From NCBI GenBank assembly GCA_029858165.1, contig JAOUFO010000001.1, positions 1 to 29,789 on the forward strand: DNA of 29,789 bases. Reading direction: 5' to 3'. This DNA comes from Deltaproteobacteria bacterium (GTDB lineage Bacteria; SAR324; JACQKK01). Both the position numbers and the translations under genes were made by a program. Position 1 is the first letter of the stretch; every line of letters begins with the position of its first letter. Below are positions 8,244 through 16,035 of the stretch, in pieces. Below the pieces are notes generated by a model. That model saw only the letters and a program-made list of their open reading frames with translations, ran no database searches and was not told the DNA's origin.

Positions 8244-8386
8244 CCGCCCCCCCCGCTGCCACCCCTGCGGATTTAAGCGTATATTCAGATAGACAACCCG
8301 TTTGAAAATCCGTCGGGCTTGCGGGTAAACCCGCCCCCTGGGCACTGCAACAGACTTGCTGGATGGACTGATTGAAGCCGCTCCCC

Positions 8387-11300
8387 ATGAAAAACCCCAC
8401 CCCGGCCCCGTCCAAGAAAATTAAAAAGCCCGCCATTCCCCCCTCGGACACCACTCCACCGGGGGGCGAACCGCTTTTTGAGGCGTACGCCGCCGCCTTC
8501 AGGTCCCAATGCCCCCCTCCTTTGCTGGAAGAAATGACCGGTTCGGACCTGCCCGCTTTGGCCCAACGGTTTGAAGAGTTTCAATCCAGGCCAAAGCTGC
8601 CTTTCACCATCCGGTTTGACCAGGGAATCAACCTTCTGCGGGGAGAGTTTTCCACTCTTACCTCCATTGAAATCCTGACCGACGACCATCCCTTTTTGCT
8701 GGAAAGCCTGAAGGCGTTTTTGGAATCCGCCCCTTTTGTCCGCATCGGATGGATTCATCCGGTGTTTTACACCCGGCGGGACCCTCAAGGGGGCCTGACA
8801 CACCTGAAGAACCCCCTGGGCTCCCCCCCGCCCGGACCGGAATGGAGCCGGGAGGCCCAAATCCTGGTGTGGGTTTCGGGGCTTTCCCCCCAAGCCCAGC
8901 CCCCCCTGGAGGCAGACCTGACCGCCTTGTTGAACGAACTGATCCTGTGCGTGGGAGATTACCCGGCCATGGCGGCCCGGCTGGCTTTAGAAGGGACCGC
9001 CTTTGCCGCTTGGCCGGATGGGGCCTCTTACCGAAAATTGTTTGAATGGTTTTCCAAAAACCTGGTGCTGTTGGGATATTTGCCTTACCGGGTGGAAGCG
9101 GACCCCCAGGGGCCCCGGCTGACCCCCTTGCGGCAGGAGGGGTTGGGGTTGTTCCGGCCCGGCGGGTCTATGAATCGGTTGGCCGAATTGGAACAGGTGG
9201 TTCAGGCCCATTTGCGGGCCAATTTGCGCCCGCATCCCTTTATGGTGATGGAAGAAACCGGTTTTCCCGCCCTGATCCACAAACGGGAGCCGGTTTCCAC
9301 CGTGATGTTTTCCCCCCAAACCGCCCATGGGCGCAGCCATGCGGGAGTTCTTGTTGCTCTTTTTACAAACCATTCCAACCAGATCAGCAGTCTGGAACTT
9401 CCCTTGGTGTCTGAAAAAATAGAGGCGGTATTTTCCAGGAGGGGAGTGATTCCCGGCTCCTTTTTGCACAAAGAGCTTACCGGTTTTTTCAATGACCTTC
9501 CCCGGTATGAACTGTTCCGCATGGCTGCCAGTGAATTGGACCTGATGGCCGGTTTTTTTCTGGAATCCGGGGCCATGCCCCGGTTGAACCAATTGTTTGT
9601 GAAGGGAGAGATTCCTGGCGGATTCCGGGTGCTGGTGGCCATGGCAGGCAAAAGGCAGATTTACAGCCGCATGATGGGACTTCAAAAAAGATTGGAAAAA
9701 TGGTTGGGGGTGGAGGCCCAGACCGTCTTCCGGGTCCACCGGGAAACCTTTTCGTTGTTCAACCTGTTTTTTTTACGCCCCCCCAGCCCCTTTTGGCCCC
9801 CCGCGGAAACCGACCAGTTGGAGGCCATCATCCGGGAGGAGAGTTTAAGCCGGGAAGAGCGGGTGGTATCCATGTGGGTGGCCTCATCAGGCAACCGCAT
9901 GGAAGAATGGCTGGCCAAAACCCTGGTGGCGGGGATGAACCCGGATTATCTGGTGGCCCATTCGGATGTGGAGGTGATGGTGGACCTGGCTTATCTGGAA
10001 CAAATGCTGAAGAGCGGCCGGGAACAACTGGTGCTGCGGAGCAAATCGGCGGGTGGAATGGTGGGAATGACCCTTTACGCCATGGAGAAATTTTCTCTTA
10101 GCCGGGTGATGCCCATTTTGACCAACCTGAAAATCCAGGCCGAAGAGGAGCAATGCCATCAGGTTTCCGCCTTGGGCCGACAAATGTTCTTACACACTTT
10201 TTCCATTTCCGCCGCTGACGAGCCGGGAATGGAGCCTTCTCCCCGGATATCCCCGGAAAAACACACCGAGGCCCTGAAGGAACTGCTGTTGGGTTTGCTG
10301 GCGGGCCGCCTGGAAGACAATCCGTTAAACGGCCTGGCCCTGAGGGCGGATTTTAACGGCAGACAAATCAACCTGATGATGCTGTTGCGCAATTATCTGA
10401 TGCAGGTAGGGGGAATTTACACCAAAAAAACCATCAATGACACCCTGATCCGCCGGTGGGAGGCCGCCCAGGCCCTGTTCGGGCTGTTCCAGGCACGGTT
10501 GGACCCGGCCCTGGGGGCGGCGGATTCCCCCGCCCGGCTGGAGGCGGTAACCCGCCGGGAGGCCGCCTTTTCCCAAGCCGTCCAACAAATTGACACCCTG
10601 ACCGAGGACCGCATTTTCAAACGGATGCGCAACCTGATTTTCAGCACGGTGCGCACCAATTTTTTTTCCACCCCCCAGGAGCCGGTGCTGGCCCTCAAAT
10701 TCCACAGCCCCTCCATAGACCAGCTGCCTCTGCCGCACCCCCTGTACGAAATTTACCTGAACGGCCCCCGGTTGGAAGGGGTCCATTTGCGGGGGGGGGC
10801 CATATCCCGGGGGGGGGTGCGCTACAGTGACCGACCCGATGATTTCCGCACGGAAATTTTGGGACTGATGGCCACCCAGATGAAAAAAAACGCCCTGATT
10901 GTGCCGGTGGGCGCCAAAGGGGGGTTTGTGGTCAAAACCCTGGCCCCTTATGGGGGGGATGCCAAAACCGCCGGAGATGATCAGTACCCGGCCTACATCC
11001 GGGGGCTGCTCAGCGTCACCGACAACCTGGAACACGGCCGGGTGGTCCCCCCGCCGGGGGTGGTGCGCCACGATGGGGATGATTGTTATCTGGTGGTGGC
11101 GGCGGACAAAGGCACCGCCCATCTTTCTGATACGGCCAACGCCATCAGCCTGAAAACCGGCTTCTGGCTGGGGGATGCCTTTGCCTCAGGAGGTGCCCAG
11201 GGCTATGACCATAAAAAAGTGGGCATTACCGCCAAAGGGGGATGGGAAAGCGTCAAACGCCATTTTTGGGAATTGGGAACCCACCCGGAAACCACCCCCG

Positions 11301-12883
11301 TCAGTGTGGCGGCCATCGGGGATATGAGCGGGGATGTGTTCGGCAATCTGATGCTGCTCAGCCGCCGGTTCAAGCTGGTGGGAGCCTTCAATCACAAACA
11401 CATTTTTTTGGACCCGGCCCCGGACCCGGAAAAATCCTTTTTGGAGCGGGAGCGGCTGTTTCAACTGCCCCGCAGCGGCTGGAACGATTACAACCCGGCC
11501 CTCATCAGCCCCGGCGGAGGGGTGTTTTCCCGCCAGGCCAAGGCCATCCCCCTTTCCCCCCAAATGGCGGATGTGCTGGGAATAGATGCTTCTGTGATCA
11601 GCGGGGAGGAACTGATTCAGGCTTTGCTTTCCATGCGGGTGGACCTGCTGTGGAACGGAGGCATCGGCACCTACATCAAATCAGCGGCCCAAACCCATGA
11701 GCAGGTGGGGGACCACGCCAACGACACGGTGCGCATCAACGCCGATCAATGCCGGGCCAAAGTGGTGGGAGAAGGGGGAAACCAGGGCATCACCCAATTG
11801 GCCCGTCTGGAAATAGACCGCCAGGGAGGGCGCATCAACACCGATTTTATAGACAATTCCGGCGGGGTGGATATGTCGGACCATGAGGTCAACCTGAAAA
11901 TCCTGCTGGAAGAACTGATGCGGACAGGGGTGATTGCCTCGCCGGATGAGCGAAACCGGCTGCTGGCCTCCCTGGAACCAGAGGTGACACAACGGGTGCT
12001 GCTCAACAGCCGTCAACAGGCCCTGGTGCTTTCCATGGATGAACTCCGATCCAGACAGGACCCGGCACCCTTCGCCCGATTGGTGGATTCCCTGGTGGGA
12101 ATGGGGGTGCTGGACCGCCGGGTGGAGCCGATCCCCGCCGGATTGTTTGGACCCCAACCCCAGGACCACCCCCTGCCCCGCCCGCTGCTGGCGGTGTTGC
12201 TGGCTTATTCCAAAATCGCCTTGTACCAACGGTTGGAATCCAGCCCCGGCCTGGACCACCCCGCCATGGCCTCCTGGTTTTCGGGATATTTTCCATCCGG
12301 TTTGACAAACCTCCACCCTCTGGACGGGGTGGCCCATCCCCTGGCCCACCGGATCATCGCCACCCGCATCACCAACCACATCATCCACCGGGCGGGGATG
12401 TGCTTTGTGGGCGAAACCGCCTTGGATTCCGGCCAAAACTGGGAAACCGTGGCCATGGCCTATCTGTTTGCCGATGCAATCACCGGAGGGGAACGATTTC
12501 GGCAGCACACCCAGCCTCTTTCCCTGGTGATTCCGGCCGCCGCCGAAACCCGGCTGCTGATGGCCAGAGAGGAAGCCTTGGCTGGGATGGTGCGCCGTCT
12601 GGTGCGGATGTTCAGCCCGCAAAAATTGGAGTTTTCCAACTTAAAAAGCCATCAGGGGCTGTTTGAGGAATTTGTGGAACAGGTGGAGAAACGGCTGACG
12701 GAAGATCAACGGAGGACGGTTGAGGAAACCGTGCGGGGATGGGCGGCGGAAGGGGTGGATGAGCACACGGCCCGCCGGACGGCCATGTGGGCCCATTGCG
12801 GCCGGTTTGTTGATTGCCTGCGGATGGCGGCGGATGGCGGCTTGTCCATCCGGGAGGCCTTGAACTCTGCCCCGGCCCTTTAA
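8387..12883 (+). CDS. Large NAD-dependent glutamate dehydrogenase (about 170-kDa class)
   Basis: This 1498-residue protein belongs to the L-GDH class (GdhB of Pseudomonas and the Streptomyces enzyme are usually about 1600 residues). It oxidatively deaminates glutamate to 2-oxoglutarate and ammonium with NAD and mostly serves amino-acid catabolism. The N-terminal half is the large class-specific regulatory region. The catalytic centre includes RGGAISRGGVRYSDR, then MKKNALIVPVGAKGGFVVK near residue 840, with the lysines of the glutamate-binding motif. The NAD-binding part contains VAAIGDMSGDVFGN and, later, VVGEGGNQGITQLAR. It is somewhat short, mainly at the N-terminus. I chose the ATG at 8387; a TTG at 8372 is in frame. 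It lies 143 bp after the LPS permease gene and is probably separate. Its stop codon sits in a hairpin loop. Confidence 0.93.
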   Translation: MKNPTPAPSKKIKKPAIPPSDTTPPGGEPLFEAYAAAFRSQCPPPLLEEMTGSDLPALAQRFEEFQSRPKLPFTIRFDQGINLLRGEFSTLTSIEILTDDHPFLLESLKAFLESAPFVRIGWIHPVFYTRRDPQGGLTHLKNPLGSPPPGPEWSREAQILVWVSGLSPQAQPPLEADLTALLNELILCVGDYPAMAARLALEGTAFAAWPDGASYRKLFEWFSKNLVLLGYLPYRVEADPQGPRLTPLRQEGLGLFRPGGSMNRLAELEQVVQAHLRANLRPHPFMVMEETGFPALIHKREPVSTVMFSPQTAHGRSHAGVLVALFTNHSNQISSLELPLVSEKIEAVFSRRGVIPGSFLHKELTGFFNDLPRYELFRMAASELDLMAGFFLESGAMPRLNQLFVKGEIPGGFRVLVAMAGKRQIYSRMMGLQKRLEKWLGVEAQTVFRVHRETFSLFNLFFLRPPSPFWPPAETDQLEAIIREESLSREERVVSMWVASSGNRMEEWLAKTLVAGMNPDYLVAHSDVEVMVDLAYLEQMLKSGREQLVLRSKSAGGMVGMTLYAMEKFSLSRVMPILTNLKIQAEEEQCHQVSALGRQMFLHTFSISAADEPGMEPSPRISPEKHTEALKELLLGLLAGRLEDNPLNGLALRADFNGRQINLMMLLRNYLMQVGGIYTKKTINDTLIRRWEAAQALFGLFQARLDPALGAADSPARLEAVTRREAAFSQAVQQIDTLTEDRIFKRMRNLIFSTVRTNFFSTPQEPVLALKFHSPSIDQLPLPHPLYEIYLNGPRLEGVHLRGGAISRGGVRYSDRPDDFRTEILGLMATQMKKNALIVPVGAKGGFVVKTLAPYGGDAKTAGDDQYPAYIRGLLSVTDNLEHGRVVPPPGVVRHDGDDCYLVVAADKGTAHLSDTANAISLKTGFWLGDAFASGGAQGYDHKKVGITAKGGWESVKRHFWELGTHPETTPVSVAAIGDMSGDVFGNLMLLSRRFKLVGAFNHKHIFLDPAPDPEKSFLERERLFQLPRSGWNDYNPALISPGGGVFSRQAKAIPLSPQMADVLGIDASVISGEELIQALLSMRVDLLWNGGIGTYIKSAAQTHEQVGDHANDTVRINADQCRAKVVGEGGNQGITQLARLEIDRQGGRINTDFIDNSGGVDMSDHEVNLKILLEELMRTGVIASPDERNRLLASLEPEVTQRVLLNSRQQALVLSMDELRSRQDPAPFARLVDSLVGMGVLDRRVEPIPAGLFGPQPQDHPLPRPLLAVLLAYSKIALYQRLESSPGLDHPAMASWFSGYFPSGLTNLHPLDGVAHPLAHRIIATRITNHIIHRAGMCFVGETALDSGQNWETVAMAYLFADAITGGERFRQHTQPLSLVIPAAAETRLLMAREEALAGMVRRLVRMFSPQKLEFSNLKSHQGLFEEFVEQVEKRLTEDQRRTVEETVRGWAAEGVDEHTARRTAMWAHCGRFVDCLRMAADGGLSIREALNSAPAL

Positions 12884-12926
12884 GCCGGGGATGGATTCTG
12901 CCCCGACCCTTTAAGCCGGGGATTCT
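12866..12926. repeat. Tandem 31-nt repeat with two hairpins holding convergent stop codons
   Basis: Two copies with a 31-nt period begin tctgccccg at 12866 and 12897. Copy 1 folds as CCCCGGC (12870-12876), loop CCTTTAA, GCCGGGG (12884-12890), a perfect 7-bp stem. Copy 2 is the same except for one A-C mismatch (12901-12907 with 12915-12921). The plus-strand dehydrogenase gene ends with the TAA in loop 1 (12881-12883), and the minus-strand zinc-ribbon gene ends with the TAA in loop 2 (12911-12913). No T tract follows on either strand, so a classical intrinsic terminator is not obvious. Confidence 0.7.
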
Positions 12927-13798
12927 TCGGTCCGGGGAAGCTCTCCGGTTTGGAAAGAGTCTTCGTCCTCGTTGGGCTTTTCGCCCTCAGGGGAATCTTC
13001 CGTTTGTTCGGCGGCCCCTTTTTTGGCGACCGCCTTTTTGACCCCTTTTTTGGCAGCCGCCTTTTTGGGTGTTTCCTCCTGGGGCGGGGGGGCTTGGTAG
13101 TAGGTCAGCCTGCCGCAATGGGGGCAGGTGTGGGTGCCGTCAGGATCGGCAATCATCCGGTTGTAATCCTGGGGGGGGGTGGCGATGGAACACCCCTGGC
13201 AAACCCCGGAAATCACCGGGACCATGGCGGGCAGCCTGCCCCCTTTCACCAATCGGGTGTAGATGGAAAGGATTCGGGGCTCAACCTGGGCAATCCGGGT
13301 TTGCCGCTCCCCATCCAGAATCCTCACCTTTTCCTCCAATTCCCCCTGTTCAGCCTTTAACACCGTCTCCTCCTGCCGGAAGGATTCCTGTTCACGGGCC
13401 ACCCGCTCTTCGGCTGTTTTCAGCTTGGGTTCCAGTTCTTCCTGGCGCATCCGGGCTTCTATCATTTCATTCTGCATCTGCTCGTTGATCATCCGGGCAG
13501 AATCCAGTTGTTTTTGGGCGGCGGCGTATTCTTTTTGGTTGTGAACCACCTTTAAGTGCGCTTTGAATTTTTCTATGGTGTCCAAAGCCACTTTGCTGGT
13601 GGCGTCTTTATCCCGGATGGAATTGGCCAGATTGGCACTGGCATTCCGCAGGTCCGCCAGAATTTTTTCTTCTGCCGCCAGGGTTTTTCCGGCTGTTTCC
13701 AGGGCTGGGGGTATCCCGGCCAGTTTTTTGCGGAATCCCTGTAATTGAAGGTCCAGTTCCGATAACCGGATCAGGTTTTGAATCGCCTCGCTCATCAT
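12911..13798 (-). CDS. CT398-type coiled-coil protein with C4 zinc ribbon
   Basis: The 295-residue protein has a long helical hairpin (about residues 1-175, rich in Glu, Lys, Gln and Leu) followed by a C4 zinc ribbon with cysteines at 200, 203, 225 and 228 (CQGC and CPHC), the architecture of the CT398 family. Family members are proposed to work at the interface of transcription and export systems, but the exact role is unsettled. After the ribbon is an unusual tail of about 60 residues: Lys/Ala-rich repeats (KKAAAKKGVKKAVAKKG), then an acidic Ser/Thr/Glu-rich end. The start at 13798 (two ATGs in a row) is preferred because a longer frame to 13873 would run into the intrinsic terminator at 13858-13889. 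It converges on the glutamate dehydrogenase gene. Confidence 0.85.
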   Translation of the reverse strand: MMSEAIQNLIRLSELDLQLQGFRKKLAGIPPALETAGKTLAAEEKILADLRNASANLANSIRDKDATSKVALDTIEKFKAHLKVVHNQKEYAAAQKQLDSARMINEQMQNEMIEARMRQEELEPKLKTAEERVAREQESFRQEETVLKAEQGELEEKVRILDGERQTRIAQVEPRILSIYTRLVKGGRLPAMVPVISGVCQGCSIATPPQDYNRMIADPDGTHTCPHCGRLTYYQAPPPQEETPKKAAAKKGVKKAVAKKGAAEQTEDSPEGEKPNEDEDSFQTGELPRTEESPA

Positions 13799-13857
13799 CT
13801 CTTTTGCGGTTTCCTGGTTCCTCCCTGGCGGGAGGTTGGGTTCTTGGCTTGTAGGAC

Positions 13858-13889
13858 AAAAAAAAAGGCGCATCGGTTGGATGCACCTT
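13858..13889 (-). terminator. Strong Rho-independent terminator
   Basis: Read on the minus strand, a 10-bp stem with one G-T pair (13880-13889 pairing with 13865-13874) closes a five-base loop and is followed by a run of T (13858-13866, nine bases counting two in the stem). It would end the transcript that begins upstream of the CAT tRNA, five bases after the stop of the candidate small gene. It also supports a start for the zinc-ribbon gene downstream of it. Confidence 0.85.
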
Positions 13890-13894
13890 AGGTT

Positions 13895-14044
13895 TTATGA
13901 AGGGGCTGACTTCCGGTCGGTCGCCTCCCTTTGTGTTTTACCTTCCCCCCGTTGAGCAAACCCGCCAATGGCCGGAGTATCCCCGCGGGGGTGATCCATC
14001 ATTGCATTACCAATAGGAAACAACTGGCTGGGGGTTGGGGTCAT
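13895..14044 (-). CDS. Candidate small protein gene, 49 aa
   Basis: Between the CAT tRNA and the terminator, on the same strand, an open frame of 50 codons starts with ATG at 14044 and ends with TAA five bases before the terminator stem. The predicted product begins MTPTPSQLFPIGNAMMDHPR and is hydrophilic and basic, with no membrane segment. An internal ATG-ATG pair near residue 15 is an alternative start. There is no good ribosome-binding site, and third-position GC is lower than in the surrounding genes, so this could be a chance frame inside a non-coding RNA. I do not recognise the sequence. The remaining 80 bases up to the tRNA show no feature. Confidence 0.3.
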   Translation of the reverse strand: MTPTPSQLFPIGNAMMDHPRGDTPAIGGFAQRGEGKTQREATDRKSAPS

Positions 14045-14124
14045 GCTTTTTATGTGTTTGTTTCCGGTCAGGTTGTTTTGTAAGGCAGATGCCGACTGTT
14101 TTTGGCGGCCGGGATGTAAAAGGG

Positions 14125-14201
14125 TGGTGGGCCCACCTGGACTTGAACCAGGGACCAGCCGATTATGAGTCGGCTGCTCTAACCAACTGAGCTATAGGCC
14201 C
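14125..14201 (-). tRNA. tRNA with anticodon CAT, probably tRNA-Ile2
   Basis: The complete cloverleaf reads, on the minus strand, acceptor GGGCCTA paired with TGGGCCC (one G-T pair), D arm GCTC...GAGC, anticodon stem GCCGA/TCGGC with loop CTCATAA, variable TGGTC, T arm CCTGG TTCAAGT CCAGG, discriminator A and an encoded CCA. CAT can be elongator Met, initiator Met or Ile2. The CTCATAA loop with a CGA/TCG inner stem, the TGGTC variable loop and the TTCAAGT T loop closely resemble Ile2 tRNAs of other bacteria, whose wobble C is converted to lysidine by TilS. It is the only tRNA in this window with an encoded CCA. Elongator Met is the main alternative. Confidence 0.9.
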
Positions 14202-14244
14202 CTTTACCGGCCTCTCTCACCCGCTCCTCACAGTTTATCTATTG

Positions 14245-14273
14245 ATATTAAGGCAATGGCCAGCAAGATGCAA
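14245..14273 (-). promoter_or_regulatory. Candidate promoter of the CAT tRNA transcript
   Basis: On the minus strand TTGCAT (14268-14273) and TAATAT (14245-14250) are 17 bases apart and lie about 44 bases before the tRNA 5' end. The AT-rich patch around the -10 stands out from its GC-rich surroundings. It lies just downstream of the phosphatase gene's stop codon at 14279. Confidence 0.4.
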
Positions 14274-14278
14274 ACCCT

Positions 14279-14971
14279 TTATTGGGTTGAATCCGGCCGG
14301 GGTTGCCAGCCAGGCACCTGAAACACCTGATGGGTCCGCGAATCCATGGCGGTCAACCGACCCCCGTACACACATCCGGTGTCAATGCCGAACAGGGGAG
14401 GCGCTTTGAACACAGTCCCCAGCCGCAGCCCCATGAATTGGGTGGGGGTGTGGCCAAAGATGATTTCCTTACCCTGCCACAGGTGCCCGCGGCGGAAAAA
14501 CCGTTCCCGAATCCATATCAAATCCTGGGGGTTTTGACGGCGCATGTCGGCTACAGCCGGGTCCACACCGGCGTGGACAAAAAGGGTCTGGTCATCCTCC
14601 CAAAACCTTTCCAGATGTTGGAAAAAAGCCAGGTCCGCCCCCAGAAAATCCCCCCGATGGGTTCCCCGCCGCCATGCAGCAGGGTCCACCCCATAACTGG
14701 CCAGGGTGGCCCGCCCCCCGTTCATCAACCATACGGCCGCACCCTGGGGGTCCCGGATGGCATTTAAAAGCATATCCTCGTGATTTCCCAACAGAAAACG
14801 GCAGGGGCGGGTGTGGGCCAACTGCCTTAAAAAACGAATCACCTGGGCTGAACCCGGGCCCCGGTCAATGTAATCCCCCAAAAACACCAGTTCCTCCCCG
14901 GCAGGGATTTGGGCCGCCAATTGCCGGAGAGGGCCGATACAACCGTGAATATCCCCCACCGCGATGGCCAT
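14279..14971 (-). CDS. PPP-family metallophosphatase (ApaH/PrpA-like)
   Basis: The 230-residue protein has the dimetal core of the phosphoprotein phosphatase superfamily: GDIHG (6-10), GDYIDRG (32-38) and GNHE (62-65), followed by later metal-ligand histidines in FVHAGVDP and FGHTP. Enzymes of this size hydrolyse Ser/Thr phosphoproteins or diadenosine polyphosphates, and the sequence does not decide between them. The start at 14971 is supported by an aggaag ribosome-binding site seven bases upstream on the minus strand; a longer frame to 15181 adds only non-conserved residues. It follows the sulfurtransferase gene by 145 bp on the same strand. It is expected to be cytoplasmic. Confidence 0.88.
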   Translation of the reverse strand: MAIAVGDIHGCIGPLRQLAAQIPAGEELVFLGDYIDRGPGSAQVIRFLRQLAHTRPCRFLLGNHEDMLLNAIRDPQGAAVWLMNGGRATLASYGVDPAAWRRGTHRGDFLGADLAFFQHLERFWEDDQTLFVHAGVDPAVADMRRQNPQDLIWIRERFFRRGHLWQGKEIIFGHTPTQFMGLRLGTVFKAPPLFGIDTGCVYGGRLTAMDSRTHQVFQVPGWQPRPDSTQ

Positions 14972-15116
14972 CGGCTTCCTGTTTGTTTGACCCCCAGGGG
15001 AAGACACCCCCCCAACCCCCGGATTGGCCGTTTTGAAAAAACAGGAGGCCGGGAATGGAAAAAAACGGGTGGTAAAGAGACTTTCAGAGGTGGCCCGGTG
15101 AGGGATTCTATCCCGT

Positions 15117-15968
15117 TTATTCCGGCCCTTGGGCCGTTGCCCGCCCTGGTTTGGAGCACCACTGACTCCAGGACCCCACATACAGCCTGCCCAAGGGCAA
15201 CCCCCCGGCGGCCATGGCCACCGCGTTGGTGGCTGCCGTCACCCCGGAGCCGCAGTAATGAATCACCTGTTCAGGAGAAAGGCCGTTTAGCTTTTGCTCA
15301 AAGCGGGCTTTCAACAGGTGGGGGTAAAGAAACCTGCCTTCCGCATCCAGATTTTGAGGGTGGGGCAGATTCACCGCACCGGGAATGTGGCCCGCCACCG
15401 GGTCTATGGGTTCCACCTCTCCCCGGAACCGCTCCGGCGCCCTGGCATCCACAAACAGAATGGCGGGGTCCCCCAGGCAGGCTTCCGCCTGACGGTCCGT
15501 CACCAACATAAAAGATTGAAGAGATGGAGAAAACCGTTTGGCCTCCGGCTTGGGGGAAAAGGTGCTTACCGGCAGCCCTTCCGCCAGCCAATGAGTGTAT
15601 CCCCCATCCAGAACCGCCGCCGCTTTGTGGCCCATAAACCGCAACAGCCACCACAGCCGGGCTGCAAATGCGCCCCCCTGGTCATCATAGGCCACCACCT
15701 GGGTGTGGTTGTCCACCCCCTGGGATTCCAGCCATTGGATAAAATCCAACAGCACCGGCAGGGGATGGCGGCCGGTTTGATTCCCCTTTGGGCCGGATAA
15801 ATGGTGTTCCAGGTGGGCGTATCTGGCCCCCGGAATATGGCCTTTGGTCCAGGCCCGCCTCCCCGCATCGGAATCCCCCAATTCAAAGCGGCAGTCAAAC
15901 ACCACCCAGTCAGGGTCCTTCAGGTGGTCCGCCAGCAACCCCGGTTTCAAAATGGTTTGATGAATCAT
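15117..15968 (-). CDS. Two-domain rhodanese sulfurtransferase
   Basis: Enzymes of this type transfer sulfur from thiosulfate or 3-mercaptopyruvate to an acceptor. The 283-residue protein has two rhodanese domains. The N-terminal one (about 1-130) contains GHIPGARY and VVAYDDQGG, with Asp in place of the active Cys. The C-terminal one (about 150-265) has FVDARAPERFRG, GHIPGAVNLP and the active loop HYCGSGVTA, with catalytic Cys239. A CGSGVTA loop favours 3-mercaptopyruvate sulfurtransferase over thiosulfate sulfurtransferase, but this is only a tendency. The start at 15968 fits the family; an in-frame ATG at 16043 would overlap the gspE stop by eight bases and suggests possible coupling. It is cytoplasmic as far as can be seen. 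Confidence 0.9.
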   Translation of the reverse strand: MIHQTILKPGLLADHLKDPDWVVFDCRFELGDSDAGRRAWTKGHIPGARYAHLEHHLSGPKGNQTGRHPLPVLLDFIQWLESQGVDNHTQVVAYDDQGGAFAARLWWLLRFMGHKAAAVLDGGYTHWLAEGLPVSTFSPKPEAKRFSPSLQSFMLVTDRQAEACLGDPAILFVDARAPERFRGEVEPIDPVAGHIPGAVNLPHPQNLDAEGRFLYPHLLKARFEQKLNGLSPEQVIHYCGSGVTAATNAVAMAAGGLPLGRLYVGSWSQWCSKPGRATAQGPE

Positions 15969-16035
15969 CGCGGTCAGGTCAGCCAAAAGGTTTTTTTTGC
16001 ACCCGGGGGGAGCCAACCCGGCCCGGGCGGCACGG

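Noticed and set aside
11681..12622. Long minus-strand open frames inside the glutamate dehydrogenase gene (also 10325-11122)
   Set aside because: They are rich in His, Gly and Gln with no domain, and mirror the codon bias of the real gene on the other strand.
13890..14124. RNase P RNA, SRP RNA or 6S RNA between the CAT tRNA and the terminator
   Set aside because: Phrases such as CAAACCC, CCAATAGG and GACCGGAAG recall these RNAs, but the diagnostic GAGGAAAGTCCGGGC of RNase P and the GGAAGGAAGCAGC loop of SRP RNA are absent, and I could not fold a 6S-type bubble.
14125..14201. Assignment of the CAT tRNA as initiator Met
   Set aside because: Initiator tRNAs have a mismatch at the first acceptor pair and three G-C pairs next to the anticodon loop. 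Here the first pair is G-C and the stem ends in A-T.
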